A stretch of 64,000 bases of DNA from Alkalihalobacillus pseudalcaliphilus (GCA_001038565.1 LFJO01000005.1:344764-408763), one strand, 5' to 3'; shown: positions 26,440 through 36,298, counted from the stretch's first letter. Notes: generated by a model from the sequence alone, not told the origin. Made by a program: numbers and translations.

Positions 26440-27102
26440 GTGGATATTTCAACAATTGTATTACGAACATTCCTCGTTTACTTTATTATATTGATTGTCT
26501 TACGGTTTATGGGGAAAAGAGAAATTGGACAGTTGTCTGTGTTAGACTTTGTTGTTTCGATTATGATAGCTGAGTTAGCGGTTATTTCCATTGACGATGA
26601 GCAGTCTTCTATGCTTCATTCCTTAGTACCTTTAGTTGTTTTAGTATTGATTCAAATTGTATTTGCTTATTTATCACTAAAGAGTAGTTGGTTTAGAAAA
26701 TTAGTGGATGGCAAACCAACTGTCCTTATCAATGCCGGAAAAATTGATGAACACGAGATGAGAAAGCAACGCTATAATTTTGATGATCTTCTCATGCAGC
26801 TAAGACAAAATAAAGTGAGTAAAGTTTCTGATGTAGAGTTCGCCATTTTAGAACCTTCAGGAAAATTGTCTGTAATCGAAAAAGACAAAAAAGATAAGCA
26901 ATCCAATCACAAGCCAAAATTACCATTGCCGATTATTTTGGATGGCAAGATACAGGATGATAATTTAGAGCAGATCGGAAAAACACCGCTTTGGGTAAGA
27001 CAACAAATGAGGAAGCTTGGATATCGTGATATCAAAAAGATTTCCTATTGTTCATTAAAAGATGATGACACATTTTTTGTGGATTTAAAAGATGAGAAAT
27101 GA
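26440..27102 (+). CDS. yrbG: DUF421 family membrane protein (YrbG-like)
   Basis: A 220-aa protein with N-terminal membrane helices (about 5-22, 32-48, 58-78) and a cytoplasmic YetF-type domain. The domain carries GKPTVLINAGKID, RYNFDDLLMQLRQN and VEFAILEPSGKLSV, all standard DUF421 motifs. Members include spore proteins (the SpoVA-associated YetF type), but the role of this one is unknown. It uses a GTG start at 26440 after GGGGAGA. Confidence 0.82.
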   Translation: MDISTIVLRTFLVYFIILIVLRFMGKREIGQLSVLDFVVSIMIAELAVISIDDEQSSMLHSLVPLVVLVLIQIVFAYLSLKSSWFRKLVDGKPTVLINAGKIDEHEMRKQRYNFDDLLMQLRQNKVSKVSDVEFAILEPSGKLSVIEKDKKDKQSNHKPKLPLPIILDGKIQDDNLEQIGKTPLWVRQQMRKLGYRDIKKISYCSLKDDDTFFVDLKDEK

Positions 27103-27119
27103 GCGATGTTTGACACAGA

Positions 27120-27167
27120 CAAATACACCACAAAGGCTCGCCCATAAAAGAGCTTGTGGTGTATTTG
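27120..27167. terminator. Probable bidirectional terminator between yrbG-like and spoVB
   Basis: CAAATACACCACAA pairs with TTGTGGTGTATTTG, extended by GGCTC/GAGCT. The T-tracts are weak on both strands. Confidence 0.65.
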
Positions 27168-27198
27168 AGTTACTTCAACACATGATTATAGTAGTCAT

Positions 27199-28764
27199 TT
27201 AACGGACAAAACGGCCTAATATCTTGCCAAAGAGTGGGAGCCTGTTTACTTCGTGTTTGTTAACGAGCTTTAATAGGAAGGTGAGTGCGATGTAAAAAAT
27301 GGCTGTTAGGATAATTGCTATACTAGTATCAAGCAATAAAGAGTTGGATATGTCAATAAATTGATTACTAGCATAACTGAATAGCGTCGTTGCAGCTAAT
27401 AAAACTAACATTTTTGCGATTAAGCGTATTTCGAGTGTAAAGCCAATCGTTTTTACGACAGTGGCAAAATGAAGGAGCGTAACAAGTACAAAACCGATAA
27501 TGACAGCTAATGTGGCTCCCATGATACCAAGCTCAGGCTGCGAGGCTAAAGCGAAAATCGCGGCTATTTTGATGATGGCACCAAATAAACTATTCATCAT
27601 CGCTGCTTTGGCTAAATCAAGGGCTTGGAGAACGGCTTGAAGAGGCCCTTGTAAATATAGAAATATGCTGAACGGGGCTAACAACTTAATATACATAGCA
27701 ACATTGGGTGCATTGTACATGAGTGTTACTACTTGTTCGGCAAAAATATATAAAACGACACAAGAGATGCCCCCTGAAAGAAGAGCTAGTCTTAATGCTT
27801 GAGTTAACCTATAATGAATCGTTTTAAAATGCTTATGTGCAGCTGCTTCGCTAATGGCGGGTACGAGAGAAACCGATAAAGATTGCGTGATAAAAGTGGG
27901 AAGCATAAGTAATGGAATGGCAAACCCAGCTAGCTCACCATATTGTTTTGTAGCCATAACCGTTGCCATGCCAGCAATAGCTAAGCTTTGAGCGACGACA
28001 ATCGGTTCAAAAAATAAAGCGATTGAACCAATGAGTCGACTGCCGGTAGTAGGAATGGCAATGCGCATTAAGTCAGATAAGGTTTGCTTGCCCCCTTTTG
28101 CATAGGTCATAAACTGTTGTCTTAATCGAAAAGCTTTTTTTTGTTTGAATGCCCAAATCATATAAATTAATGAAATAAACTCTCCGGCTACAACCGAAAT
28201 CATCGCCCCAGCTGCTGCATATTCAACCCCTAATGGCAAAAAGGCGGTCGTAGTAACAGCAACGAGTGTAATCCGTACAATTTGTTCGATTACTTGGGAA
28301 ATGGCGGTTGGTGTCATATTCTGTTTTCCTTGGAAATAACCGCGTATAATAGCTGATACAGCGACGATTGGTACGATAGGTGTAATGGCTATGAGTGGGA
28401 AGAAGGCACGCTCGTCTGTTAAAAGATGGGCAGCAACTAAAGGGGCGAATACAATCATTAATGTTGTAAACACAACGGTAAGGGTTAACGTAACACTTAA
28501 AGAAACAACGAGCACTCGTTTGACTCGTACCCCGTCATTTTTGGCTGCAGCCTCAGCGACAAGTTTTGAAATAGCAACAGGTAATCCGAGTTGGGTTAAG
28601 GTCATGACAAGTAATAGGGTCGGGATGGCCATCATATAAAGGCCGACCCCTTCAGCTCCCATGATTCTAGCGACAACGATTCGATTTATAAATCCAAGAA
28701 TTTTGGTGATAAAGCTTGCGACAATTAAAATAAAAGCCCCTTTTAAAAAGGTTTGCTTGGACAT
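27199..28764 (-). CDS. spoVB: Stage V sporulation protein B, MATE/MOP-type flippase
   Basis: A 521-aa polytopic membrane protein with about 14 helices, of the polysaccharide/lipid II flippase superfamily (MurJ-like). N-terminal SKQTFLKGAF and ILGFINRIVVARIMGAEGVGLYMM match B. subtilis SpoVB, which is needed for spore cortex synthesis. ATG 28764 is preferred over an in-frame GTG at 28770, because the Shine-Dalgarno-like AGAAAGTAGGGTGA leaves no spacing for the GTG and homologues start at this methionine. Transcription is opposite to the flanking genes. Confidence 0.92.
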   Translation of the reverse strand: MSKQTFLKGAFILIVASFITKILGFINRIVVARIMGAEGVGLYMMAIPTLLLVMTLTQLGLPVAISKLVAEAAAKNDGVRVKRVLVVSLSVTLTLTVVFTTLMIVFAPLVAAHLLTDERAFFPLIAITPIVPIVAVSAIIRGYFQGKQNMTPTAISQVIEQIVRITLVAVTTTAFLPLGVEYAAAGAMISVVAGEFISLIYMIWAFKQKKAFRLRQQFMTYAKGGKQTLSDLMRIAIPTTGSRLIGSIALFFEPIVVAQSLAIAGMATVMATKQYGELAGFAIPLLMLPTFITQSLSVSLVPAISEAAAHKHFKTIHYRLTQALRLALLSGGISCVVLYIFAEQVVTLMYNAPNVAMYIKLLAPFSIFLYLQGPLQAVLQALDLAKAAMMNSLFGAIIKIAAIFALASQPELGIMGATLAVIIGFVLVTLLHFATVVKTIGFTLEIRLIAKMLVLLAATTLFSYASNQFIDISNSLLLDTSIAIILTAIFYIALTFLLKLVNKHEVNRLPLFGKILGRFVR

Positions 28765-28893
28765 ATTCACCCTACTTTCTCAAAAAAAGTGATGGAAATT
28801 TTACGTATTTATATATATGCTAGAAAGTGGGGCAAGCATGACAAGCTTTTTGATGGAGTGATTGCTCAATTCGTTTACATAGGCGGTGATGAT

Positions 28894-29181
28894 ATGGGGG
28901 AAAAACAGCAGTTTGATGGATGGCGTAATGCTGTTGAACCAGCCTTAGACAGTAAGGTTGATGAGTTTCATTTATTAGGATATGAGCGAGTTACGAAAGA
29001 CGAGATTTGGGATTGCCTAATGTATGAGCTTCGTAAACCAAAGGAATTTATACATATCAACCAATTTGTGAACAAGCTTTTATTATTAAAACCACAAGCG
29101 TATATGAATTGGCTAACAGTAAAGGCTTATCAGGATCCAACAGATTGGTTTGCAGACTTTGAAAAGGACGCACAATCGTAA
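28894..29181 (+). CDS. comN: ComN-like post-transcriptional regulator
   Basis: A 95-aa small soluble protein with GYERVTKDEIWDCLMYELRKP and the C-terminal YMNWLTVKAYQDPTDWFADFE. This matches the ComN (YrzD) family, which acts on comE mRNA in B. subtilis. The genomic slot between spoVB and secD is the same. ATG 28894 follows AGGCGGTGA; an in-frame ATG at 28753 would overlap the divergent spoVB start and lacks a ribosome site. Confidence 0.8.
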   Translation: MGEKQQFDGWRNAVEPALDSKVDEFHLLGYERVTKDEIWDCLMYELRKPKEFIHINQFVNKLLLLKPQAYMNWLTVKAYQDPTDWFADFEKDAQS

Positions 29182-29203
29182 ATTAGGACTATACGAGTAT
29201 TTG

Positions 29204-29232
29204 AAACCAAGTCAAATGAACTTGGTTTTTAA
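29204..29232 (+). terminator. Intrinsic terminator after comN
   Basis: AAACCAAGT pairs with ACTTGGTTT, followed by a T-rich tail. Confidence 0.85.
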
Positions 29233-29312
29233 TCTTGGTCAATTATGGTATTATGTTAGAAAAGTGTATTTAGAAGTATGAGCGTTTTGTTTTTTTATAA
29301 AGGGAGGTCATA

Positions 29313-30623
29313 GTGGGTATGGTCAAAAAGGGTCGAATTGCCGCTTTTTTTGTCATTGTTGCGGCTATTGCGGTCTTAATTAGCACAACCGTGATGGACA
29401 TAACAAAGGATGTAAATTTAGGCTTAGACCTTCAAGGTGGTTTCGAAATTTTATATGAAGTCGAGCCTGCCAATGAAGGAGATGTCATTGATCATAATGC
29501 ATTAGTAGCAACAGTAGCTGCATTAGATCAACGAATTAATGTTATTGGAGTATCTGAACCAAATATTCAAATTGAAGGAGACGATAGAATTCGTGTCCAG
29601 CTTGCTGGTGTTGAAAACCAACAGCAAGCCCGTGAAATGCTCTCGACTGAGGCGGTTTTGACGATACGTGATGTTGACGACAACATTTTATTGGAAGGTT
29701 CTGATTTAAGGCAGAATGGGGCTAGTGTCGGCTTTGATGACCGTACTGGAGCACCAGTTGTTCAAATAACTTTAAGAGATGCAGAAAAGTTTGGAGACGT
29801 CACAAGGCAAATTTATGAAAGACGTGACACACAAGAAAACTTGATGGTGATCTGGTTAGACTTTGAAGACGGTGATTCCTTCTATGGGGAAACAGGTAAA
29901 GGGGATCCAAAATTTTTATCAGCAGCTACTGTAGGTGAAGTTTTCCGTACGACGCAGGTTCAAATTACCGGCGATTTTACGATGAACGAAGCTCAAAACC
30001 TAGCTGAACTTCTGAACGCTGGTTCTCTTCCTGTTAGTTTGACGGAGATTTATTCTAATTCTGTTGGAGCTTCACTCGGTGAGCAAGCGATGGAAAAAAC
30101 GATTTATGCTGGTTTTATTGGGGTAGCATTAATCTTTATTTATATGATAGTCTATTATCGCTTTGTTGGTGTGATTGCTGTCCTTACGCTTTCAGCTTAC
30201 ATATATTTAGTGTTATTAGTATTTAATTTAATGAATGCTGTATTAACTCTACCTGGAATAGCTGCCTTAATACTTGGGGTTGGTATGGCGGTTGATGCCA
30301 ATATTTTAACGGCAGAACGAATAAAAGAGGAGCTTCGAGCTGGTAAATCAGTGATGTCTGCGTTTAAAGCCGGAAGTAAACGAGCATTTACAACGATTTT
30401 AGATGCAAACTTAACGTCACTTATTGCAGCGGGTGTGATGTTTGCTTACGGGACAAGCTCTGTACAAGGATTTGCCGTTATGTTAATCGTTGGTATTCTT
30501 GTAAGTTTTGTCACTGCTGTATTTGGAGCACGTATATTATTAGGTTTATGGGTTAACAGTAGGGCCTTGAATAAAAAGTATTGGTTATTTGGGGTAAAGG
30601 AGGAACAAATCGATGAACTTTAA
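29313..30623 (+). CDS. secD: Protein translocase subunit SecD
   Basis: A 436-aa RND-type accessory subunit of the Sec translocon that helps pull exported proteins using the proton gradient. It has an N-terminal helix (about 9-27), then the motif NLGLDLQGGFEILYE at 36-50 and an extracytoplasmic P1-like domain. Five C-terminal helices contain GVGMAVDANILTAERIKEE, including the conserved aspartate of the proton path, and TTILDANLTSLIAA. GTG 29313 follows AGGGAGGT. In B. subtilis SecD and SecF are one fused protein; here the ORF ends before SecF. Confidence 0.95.
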   Translation: MGMVKKGRIAAFFVIVAAIAVLISTTVMDITKDVNLGLDLQGGFEILYEVEPANEGDVIDHNALVATVAALDQRINVIGVSEPNIQIEGDDRIRVQLAGVENQQQAREMLSTEAVLTIRDVDDNILLEGSDLRQNGASVGFDDRTGAPVVQITLRDAEKFGDVTRQIYERRDTQENLMVIWLDFEDGDSFYGETGKGDPKFLSAATVGEVFRTTQVQITGDFTMNEAQNLAELLNAGSLPVSLTEIYSNSVGASLGEQAMEKTIYAGFIGVALIFIYMIVYYRFVGVIAVLTLSAYIYLVLLVFNLMNAVLTLPGIAALILGVGMAVDANILTAERIKEELRAGKSVMSAFKAGSKRAFTTILDANLTSLIAAGVMFAYGTSSVQGFAVMLIVGILVSFVTAVFGARILLGLWVNSRALNKKYWLFGVKEEQIDEL

Positions 30624-31557
30624 TACACAGGATTTAAAGATTGATTTTGTTAAACATCGTAATAAATTCTTCCTTTTCTCAGGTTTATTTTCGTTACTAG
30701 GTGTGATTTTATTATTTACGTTAGGTTTTAATCTAGGCATTGATTTTCAGAGTGGTTCTCGAGTTGAAGTACTAAGCTCGGAAACACTTACAGCGGAAGA
30801 GGTGACAGAGCAGTTCGCTGCTATTGATGAAGCCTTAATTCCTGATGATATTGTACTTGCGGGTGATAATCGTGAAATTGCCAATGCTCGTTTTACAGAG
30901 GAACTGCCAAATGCTCAAATTGCTCAAATACAAAATCATTTTTTAGAAGAATATGGATCTGAACCAAATGTTAGTACCGTTTCACCAATGGTTGGGGAAG
31001 AACTAGCTCGTAATGCGATCATTTCTGTCATTCTAGCGTCGTTAGGAATTATGGTGTATATCGCTTTTCGATTTGAATACTTATTTGGAATTGCAGCGAT
31101 TGTTGGATTGATTCATGATGCGTTGTTTGTCTTAATGATTTTTAGTTTATTTCAGATTGAGATTAATATCCCGTTCATTGCTGCAATTTTAACCGTTGTG
31201 GGTTATTCGATTAATGATACGATCGTTACCTTCGATCGAATTCGTGAAAACATGAAGTTTGCTAAGAAAATTAAGGGATATAAAGATTTAGCGGATATTG
31301 TTAACAAAAGTATTGTACAAACATTAGCACGTTCGATTAATACAGCGTTAACGATTGCTTTTGCTGCCGCGGCGATTATGGTGTTTGGTGGCGAATCGAT
31401 TCGTTCGTTTGCTTTGGCACTCGTAATTGGTATCATTGCCGGAACATATTCTTCGATGTTCTTAGCCGCTCAATTATGGGTCGTATGGAAGGCAAAAGCT
31501 TTAAAGCGTCAAAAGAATAAACCAAAAAGAAGAGAAGAGGTTGAGCCAACGACGTAA
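30613..31557 (+). CDS. secF: Protein translocase subunit SecF
   Basis: A 314-aa partner of SecD. N-terminal KHRNKFFLFSGLFSLLG helix, NLGIDFQSGSRVEVL, NVSTVSPMVGEELARNA, and the helices containing GYSINDTIVTFDRIREN and SINTALTI. It starts at ATG 30613 inside the end of secD (11-bp overlap, different frame) with its own Shine-Dalgarno AAAGGAGG at 30597-30604. This supports a genuine two-gene arrangement rather than a sequencing frameshift of a fused secDF. Confidence 0.95.
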   Translation: MNFNTQDLKIDFVKHRNKFFLFSGLFSLLGVILLFTLGFNLGIDFQSGSRVEVLSSETLTAEEVTEQFAAIDEALIPDDIVLAGDNREIANARFTEELPNAQIAQIQNHFLEEYGSEPNVSTVSPMVGEELARNAIISVILASLGIMVYIAFRFEYLFGIAAIVGLIHDALFVLMIFSLFQIEINIPFIAAILTVVGYSINDTIVTFDRIRENMKFAKKIKGYKDLADIVNKSIVQTLARSINTALTIAFAAAAIMVFGGESIRSFALALVIGIIAGTYSSMFLAAQLWVVWKAKALKRQKNKPKRREEVEPTT

Positions 31558-31600
31558 CCTAGTTGTTAGAAGACTAGAAAGTGGATCCGTGATTATATGA

Positions 31601-31641
31601 GCCGGTGATTTTTTACTAATCGTAAAATATCACCGGTTTTG
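31601..31641 (+). terminator. Intrinsic terminator after secF
   Basis: GCCGGTGAT-TTTTTAC pairs with GTAAAA-ATCACCGGT, followed by TTTGATTT. Confidence 0.8.
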
Positions 31642-31691
31642 ATTTGGGAAGCAGTTCCTCATAGCTATAGGGATGTTGAAGAGGGTTCAAT

Positions 31692-32344
31692 ACTAATGTG
31701 GTTAGTAACTCAACAAAGAGGGCTGTTAATGTGCAGATAAGGAAGAAAAGGTAGTCAGTATCTGAACAAAGAGGCGATTAATGTGCAGATATGGAAGAGA
31801 AAAGAGCTAGTATCTGAACAAAAAGGGTGCTAATGTGCAGATGCGGAAGAGAAAAGAGCTAGTATCTGAACAAAGAGGGCTGTTAATGTGCAGATAAGGA
31901 AGAAAAGGTAGTCAGTATCTGAACAAAGAGGCGATTAATGTGCAGATATGGAAGAGAAAAGAGCTAGTATCTGAACAAAAAGGGTGCTAATGTGCAGATG
32001 CGGAAGAGAAAAGAGCTAGTATCTGAACAAAAAGGGCGTTAATGTGCAGTTAAGGAAGAAAAGGTAGTCAGTATCTGAACAAAGAGGCGATTAATGTGCA
32101 GATACGGAAGAGAAAAGAGCTAGTATCTGAACAAAGAGGCGATTAATGTGCAGATATGGAAGAGAAAAGAGCTAGTATCTGAACAAAAAGGGTGCTAATG
32201 TGCAGATGCGGAAGAAAAAGTAGTCAGTATCTGAACAAAGAGGCGATTAATGTGCAGATACGGAAGAGAAAAGAGCTAGTATCTAAACAAAAAGGGTGCT
32301 AATGTGCAGATGTGGAAGAGAAAAGAGCTAGTATCTGAATAAAG
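31692..32344 (+). repeat. Tandem array of 12 hairpin units, 52-bp period (family A, array 3)
   Basis: Right arms start at 31759, 31811, 31863, 31916, 31968, 32020, 32072, 32124, 32176, 32228, 32280 and 32332. Arms are TGTGCAGATA against TATCTGAACA, so nearly every unit carries the same C-to-A change, leaving one mismatch in the stem. Loops are AGGAAGAAAAGGTAGTCAG or GGAAGAGAAAAGAGCTAG. A three-unit block of about 157 bp is repeated almost exactly (31722 onward and 31879 onward). Confidence 0.95.
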
Positions 32345-32395
32345 AAAAATGTATTGTTCTGCTGGCACTTTGTTCAATTGAATTTTGCTTCTTTA

Positions 32396-32636
32396 CTTGG
32401 TGGCTCTTCATTCACTTTGTTCTTGTTCTTTTTAATATTTGTTGTAAGAATGATTTTGAACTAGAGAATCAGCAGTAACCCAACGGGCGAGTTATGCTCC
32501 CATGGGACATAGTGGCAGAGCTGAAATCCGCTGGCTGCACCGATTAGCTCAGCGCCACGCGATTGTCTCGGAGCATGATTTTCGGTAGCGGCAATTAACG
32601 CTCTGCACATGAGCTTTAGCCAACTTTCATACAAAA
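32396..32636. repeat. Dispersed element C, second copy (right part)
   Basis: Matches 20948-21196: TGGTGGCTCTTCATTCACTT, GAATCAGCAGTAACC, GTGGCAGAGCTGAAATCCGC, GGAGCATGATTTTCGGTAGC, and the terminal AACTTTCATACAAAA at 32622-32636. The left terminal repeat of the first copy is missing; array 3 lies there instead. The rest of the gap 32637-32766 shows nothing I recognise. Confidence 0.75.
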
Positions 32637-32766
32637 CAAACACACCATACGCATCGCATAAACATCAAGTATGATTTTGAGTACATGTTACTTGTTTAGT
32701 TATCACCAGAAAAGGGAATATTAATGTTAAATTTATCTAATTTTTTGTTGGGAGGTTGGTGGCTGG

Positions 32767-33105
32767 ATGAGAGGTCAGTGGGGAATTATAATCGGTCTTA
32801 TTGTGGCACTTATTATATCTGTTTTTGCTGTCATTAATGTTGATTCTGTTCGCGTGAATTATTTATTTGGAGAAGCAAATTGGCCGCTGATTTTGATTAT
32901 TTTAGGTTCCGTCTTAATGGGAGCATTAATAGTTGGAGCATTTGGGATGGTTAAGATTTATCAGTTGCAAACAGAAATTAAGAAGCTTAAAAAATCAGGT
33001 GCTAGTATACAAGAAAATATTCAACACCCTAACGTGCATAAGCCACAAATGGATGAGAATAAAGACCATGCACCTAAGCAACAAGAAAACAATATAAATA
33101 AGTAA
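32767..33105 (+). CDS. LapA-domain small membrane protein (YrvD-like)
   Basis: A 112-aa protein with two membrane helices (about 5-25 and 38-62) and a charged C-terminal tail (KIYQLQTEIKKLKKSG, then a Gln/Asn/His-rich end). The segment FAVINVDSVRVNYLFGEANWPLIL is typical of the LapA/DUF1049 domain. In other bacteria the LapA-LapB pair regulates envelope lipid enzymes; the Bacillus role is not known. It precedes recJ, as yrvD does in B. subtilis. Confidence 0.8.
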   Translation: MRGQWGIIIGLIVALIISVFAVINVDSVRVNYLFGEANWPLILIILGSVLMGALIVGAFGMVKIYQLQTEIKKLKKSGASIQENIQHPNVHKPQMDENKDHAPKQQENNINK

Positions 33106-33114
33106 ATATCAACA

Positions 33115-33143
33115 TTGTCACCCCTCGAACACTCCTGTATAAT
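33115..33143 (+). promoter_or_regulatory. Sigma-A promoter of recJ
   Basis: TTGTCA (33115-33120), 17 bp, TATAAT (33138-33143), with the predicted start near 33150 and a leader of about 16 nt. The -35 lies 10 bases after lapA. Confidence 0.85.
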
Positions 33144-33158
33144 GGGTAGGTCGAGGGG
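33121..33158. promoter_or_regulatory. Inverted repeat overlapping the recJ promoter
   Basis: CCCCTCGA (33121-33128) and TCGAGGGG (33151-33158) are perfect inverted arms. They flank the -10 and include the transcription start and the Shine-Dalgarno GAGGGGTG. This is a likely operator, or an artefact of selection on the ribosome site. Confidence 0.5.
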
Positions 33159-33165
33159 TGTTTGC

Positions 33166-35532
33166 ATGTTAAATTCAAAGGCAAGATGGAAAGTGCAAGA
33201 CCAGGAACAGGCAATGGTAGACCTTTTAGTAACCGAATTACAGGTCGCTCCATTAGTAGCAAAGTTACTCATTAATCGTGGGTTAACAACTCCTGAGATT
33301 GCATCAACTTTTTTAAATAAAAACCAAATTCATTATCATGATCCTTATGCTATGCATGGGATGAAAGAAACTGTAGATAGAATTCAATTAGCCGTTGAAA
33401 AGAAGGAAAAGATATTAATCTTTGGCGATTATGATGCTGATGGTGTTAGCAGTACATCGGTGATGATATATACGTTGCAAATGCTAGGTGCACAATTTGA
33501 TTATTATATTCCAAACCGTTTTACGGAAGGTTATGGACCGAACGAGCCGGCATTAAGATGGGCTAAGGAAGAGGGATTTAGTCTCGTTGTTACGGTAGAT
33601 ACAGGGATATCTGCCGTTCATGAAGCTAAAGTGGCAAAAGATATCGGTTTAGATTTTATCGTGACCGATCACCATGAGGCGCCTCCTGTCTTACCTGATG
33701 CGTATGCGATTGTTAATCCGAAGCAGCCTGGCTGTTCCTATCCGTTTAAGGGACTTGCTGGTGTCGGTGTAGCTTTTAAAGTGTCACAGGCATTGCTTGG
33801 TAGAGTACCTAAAGAATTATTAGACATTGTTGTCATTGGAACGATTGCTGATTTAGTACCGCTAGTGGACGAAAATCGCCTCTTAGCCATGGAAGGTTTA
33901 CACGCTTTGCAGTCTACCTCAAAGCCAGGTTTAATAGCTATAAAAAAAATCGCAGGCATTGATAAAGAAATGTTGGAAGCCGATCACGTAGGTTTTGCAA
34001 TTGGACCTCGTATGAATGCAGCTGGCCGACTAGGTTCAGCAAATCCTGCCGTTGAACTATTAACGACAGACAAAAGTGAGGATGCAGGCTTTCTTGCTGA
34101 AGAAATTGACCAATTAAACAAAGAGCGCCAACAAATTGTTAGTACGATTGCTAAGGAAGCTGTGGAGCTCGTTGAAACGCAATATCCACCTGATGAACAT
34201 GCCGTTTTAGTTATAGCTAAGGAAGATTGGAACGCAGGTGTCATTGGTATTGTTGCCTCCCGATTAGTTGAAAAGTTTTATCGTCCTACGATTGTGTTAA
34301 GTATTGACCATGAAAAAGGGGTTGCCAAAGGTTCGGCAAGAAGTATCGAAGGATTTGATATGTTTGCTGAGTTGTCAAAAAGTCGTGATATTCTTCCTCA
34401 CTTTGGTGGACATCCGATGGCAGCGGGATTAACCATTTCATTGGAACATCTAGATGAACTAAGGGATCGTTTGCAAAAGCAAGCGAGTGAAGTACTAAGT
34501 GAAGATGATTTCATTCCTGTAAAACAAATTGATCTAGTAGCCTCGGTTGATGAGATTAGCTTAGATATTATTAAGCAAATGAAATCGCTTGCTCCTTTTG
34601 GTGTTAGTAACCCAACACCAAAAATTATGCTGGAAAAGGCTCATATTAGTGAAATGAAAAAAATAGGTAGTGAATCTAATCATTTAAAGCTTCAATTTAA
34701 CCAAAATGGAACTAGCCTGGACGGGATAGGTTTTCATTTTGGTTATGCTTATGATCAGATTTCCGTACAGGACCAAGTTTCTGCTGTGGGTACTTTAAGT
34801 ATTAATGAGTGGAATGGGCATATTAAACCTCAACTGATGATTGAGGATATTGCTGTGACCGAATGGCAGTTGTTTGACTGGCGCAGCGTACAAATGAATT
34901 ATTTGCACAAGAAATTGTTACAAATTACAGTGCCTCATCAATATTTAGTTGCATTTCAAGAGGATACACAGGTAAAATTGGGACTGGAGTCTGAAAAAGT
35001 CTGGTCATTTGATCAACTTAAAGAAGAAGCGATCTCTTTTGAGCAGGCAGCCGTTATTTTGCTTGATCTGCCAATTAGTGAACAAGATCTCACACATTTG
35101 TTTGCTGAAAAAGGCCAACCTAGTCAATTGTATTGTTTGTTCTATCAAGAGGGTGATTCGTTTTTTTCAATGAGTCCAAACAGAGAGTCTTTTAAGTGGT
35201 TCTATGCATTTTTACGAAAGCAAAAGCAATTTTCTCTACAACAACAAGGTATGAAGCTTGTAAAATATAAAGGCTGGACAAAGGATACTATATCGTTTAT
35301 GGTACAAGTGTTTGTGGAACTTGGTTTTATTCGTTATGAAAATGGATGGATTACAGTGGAAGAGAACCCAGAGAAGAAAAGTTTATCAGACTCGATAACG
35401 TTCCAAAAGCAGGAGCAACAAAGAAAACTCGAGAATGACTTTGTTTATTCATCATTTGAGCATTTGAAATATTGGTTTAGTCAAGTGTTTGAAAAGGATC
35501 AAAGAGAAAGTACAATCAAGGAGACGGTATAG
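33166..35532 (+). CDS. recJ: Single-stranded-DNA-specific exonuclease RecJ
   Basis: A 788-aa 5'-3' exonuclease of the DHH superfamily, acting in recombination and repair. Catalytic motifs are [10 protein letters not shown] (D88, D90, D92), VTVDTGIS and DHH at 168-170, followed by the DHHA1 motif [13 protein letters not shown]-terminal region of over 200 residues is typical of Bacillus RecJ (B. subtilis 786 aa). ATG 33166 is the start; a longer frame from TTG 33115 would begin inside the promoter. apt follows 2 bases after the stop. Confidence 0.95.
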   Translation: MLNSKARWKVQDQEQAMVDLLVTELQVAPLVAKLLINRGLTTPEIASTFLNKNQIHYHDPYAMHGMKETVDRIQLAVEKKEKILIFGDYDADGVSSTSVMIYTLQMLGAQFDYYIPNRFTEGYGPNEPALRWAKEEGFSLVVTVDTGISAVHEAKVAKDIGLDFIVTDHHEAPPVLPDAYAIVNPKQPGCSYPFKGLAGVGVAFKVSQALLGRVPKELLDIVVIGTIADLVPLVDENRLLAMEGLHALQSTSKPGLIAIKKIAGIDKEMLEADHVGFAIGPRMNAAGRLGSANPAVELLTTDKSEDAGFLAEEIDQLNKERQQIVSTIAKEAVELVETQYPPDEHAVLVIAKEDWNAGVIGIVASRLVEKFYRPTIVLSIDHEKGVAKGSARSIEGFDMFAELSKSRDILPHFGGHPMAAGLTISLEHLDELRDRLQKQASEVLSEDDFIPVKQIDLVASVDEISLDIIKQMKSLAPFGVSNPTPKIMLEKAHISEMKKIGSESNHLKLQFNQNGTSLDGIGFHFGYAYDQISVQDQVSAVGTLSINEWNGHIKPQLMIEDIAVTEWQLFDWRSVQMNYLHKKLLQITVPHQYLVAFQEDTQVKLGLESEKVWSFDQLKEEAISFEQAAVILLDLPISEQDLTHLFAEKGQPSQLYCLFYQEGDSFFSMSPNRESFKWFYAFLRKQKQFSLQQQGMKLVKYKGWTKDTISFMVQVFVELGFIRYENGWITVEENPEKKSLSDSITFQKQEQQRKLENDFVYSSFEHLKYWFSQVFEKDQRESTIKETV

Positions 35533-35534
35533 AC

Positions 35535-36056
35535 ATGGATTTTAAAGAGCATTTAACGATTGTAGAGGATTACCCAAAAGAAGGAATTCGCTTTATTGAT
35601 ATTACGACTTTAATGCAAAACGGTGAGGCTTATCGTCACGCTGTTGATCAAATGGCGGAGTATGCGAAGAGTAAACAAGCTGATGTAGTCATTGGTCCAG
35701 AGGCACGCGGTTTTGTAGTCGGCTGTCCAATTGCTTATTCTTTACAAAAAGGATTTGTACCTGTACGTAAAAAAGGAAAGCTTCCTCGAGAAGTTATTGA
35801 GGTTGATTATGGTCTTGAGTATGGGAAGGATTGTTTAACAATTCATAAAGATTCTATCCAAAAGGGTCAACGAGTTTTAATTGCTGATGATCTGCTAGCA
35901 ACAGGTGGTACGATTGAAGCGACAATTAAAATGGTCGAAGAGCTTGGTGGGGAAGTAGTTGGAATTGCTTTCTTAATTGAACTTGGCTTCTTATCTGGAA
36001 GAGAGCGTTTGAAAGGTTATGATATATTTTCACTAACGACCTATGATGAGGAATAA
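35535..36056 (+). CDS. apt: Adenine phosphoribosyltransferase
   Basis: A 173-aa purine-salvage enzyme making AMP from adenine and PRPP. PRPP motif [13 protein letters not shown] at about 114-126; the adenine-side motif [12 protein letters not shown] and the flexible loop [11 protein letters not shown] are intact. It is translated from an ATG right behind recJ (CAAGGAGACGG ribosome site overlapping the recJ end). relA follows, as in B. subtilis. Confidence 0.96.
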   Translation: MDFKEHLTIVEDYPKEGIRFIDITTLMQNGEAYRHAVDQMAEYAKSKQADVVIGPEARGFVVGCPIAYSLQKGFVPVRKKGKLPREVIEVDYGLEYGKDCLTIHKDSIQKGQRVLIADDLLATGGTIEATIKMVEELGGEVVGIAFLIELGFLSGRERLKGYDIFSLTTYDEE

Positions 36057-36064
36057 ATAAATCG

Positions 36065-36100
36065 AAGACAAGCGGTGTTAATTGCTGCTTGTCTTTTTTT
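36065..36100 (+). terminator. Intrinsic terminator after apt
   Basis: AAGACAAGC pairs with GCTTGTCTT, followed by T5. Confidence 0.88.
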
Positions 36101-36298
36101 ATATTCTAGCGAAATGAGCGAGCATTTGTATGTAGTTACTCATCTATAAAAAAATCTTTGCCTATCATTATTGTCTGTCGACTATTGTTTACGCGGTTAT
36201 GTTCGTGCGTGTCAAGTATACAAGTATCCACCTGAATAGAATTTCATTCAGCTGGTAAATATTTTTTTAGTTATTCCGACAAAATTCTTTTCTTTCTC

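Noticed and set aside
28753-28893. 47-residue N-terminal extension of ComN
   Set aside because: It would overlap the divergent spoVB start and has no ribosome site; the family begins near ATG 28894.
30597-30623. Frameshift explanation for the split of secDF
   Set aside because: secF has its own Shine-Dalgarno and ATG placed correctly within the overlap, which a simple sequencing error would not create.
32461-32643. A 60-aa minus-strand frame within element C
   Set aside because: The homologous stretch at 21018-21196 does not keep the frame, so it is not conserved as protein.
33115-33165. 17-residue N-terminal extension of RecJ from TTG 33115
   Set aside because: This start overlaps the -35 of a consensus promoter, so it would not be transcribed. 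ATG 33166 has a ribosome site and matches homologues.
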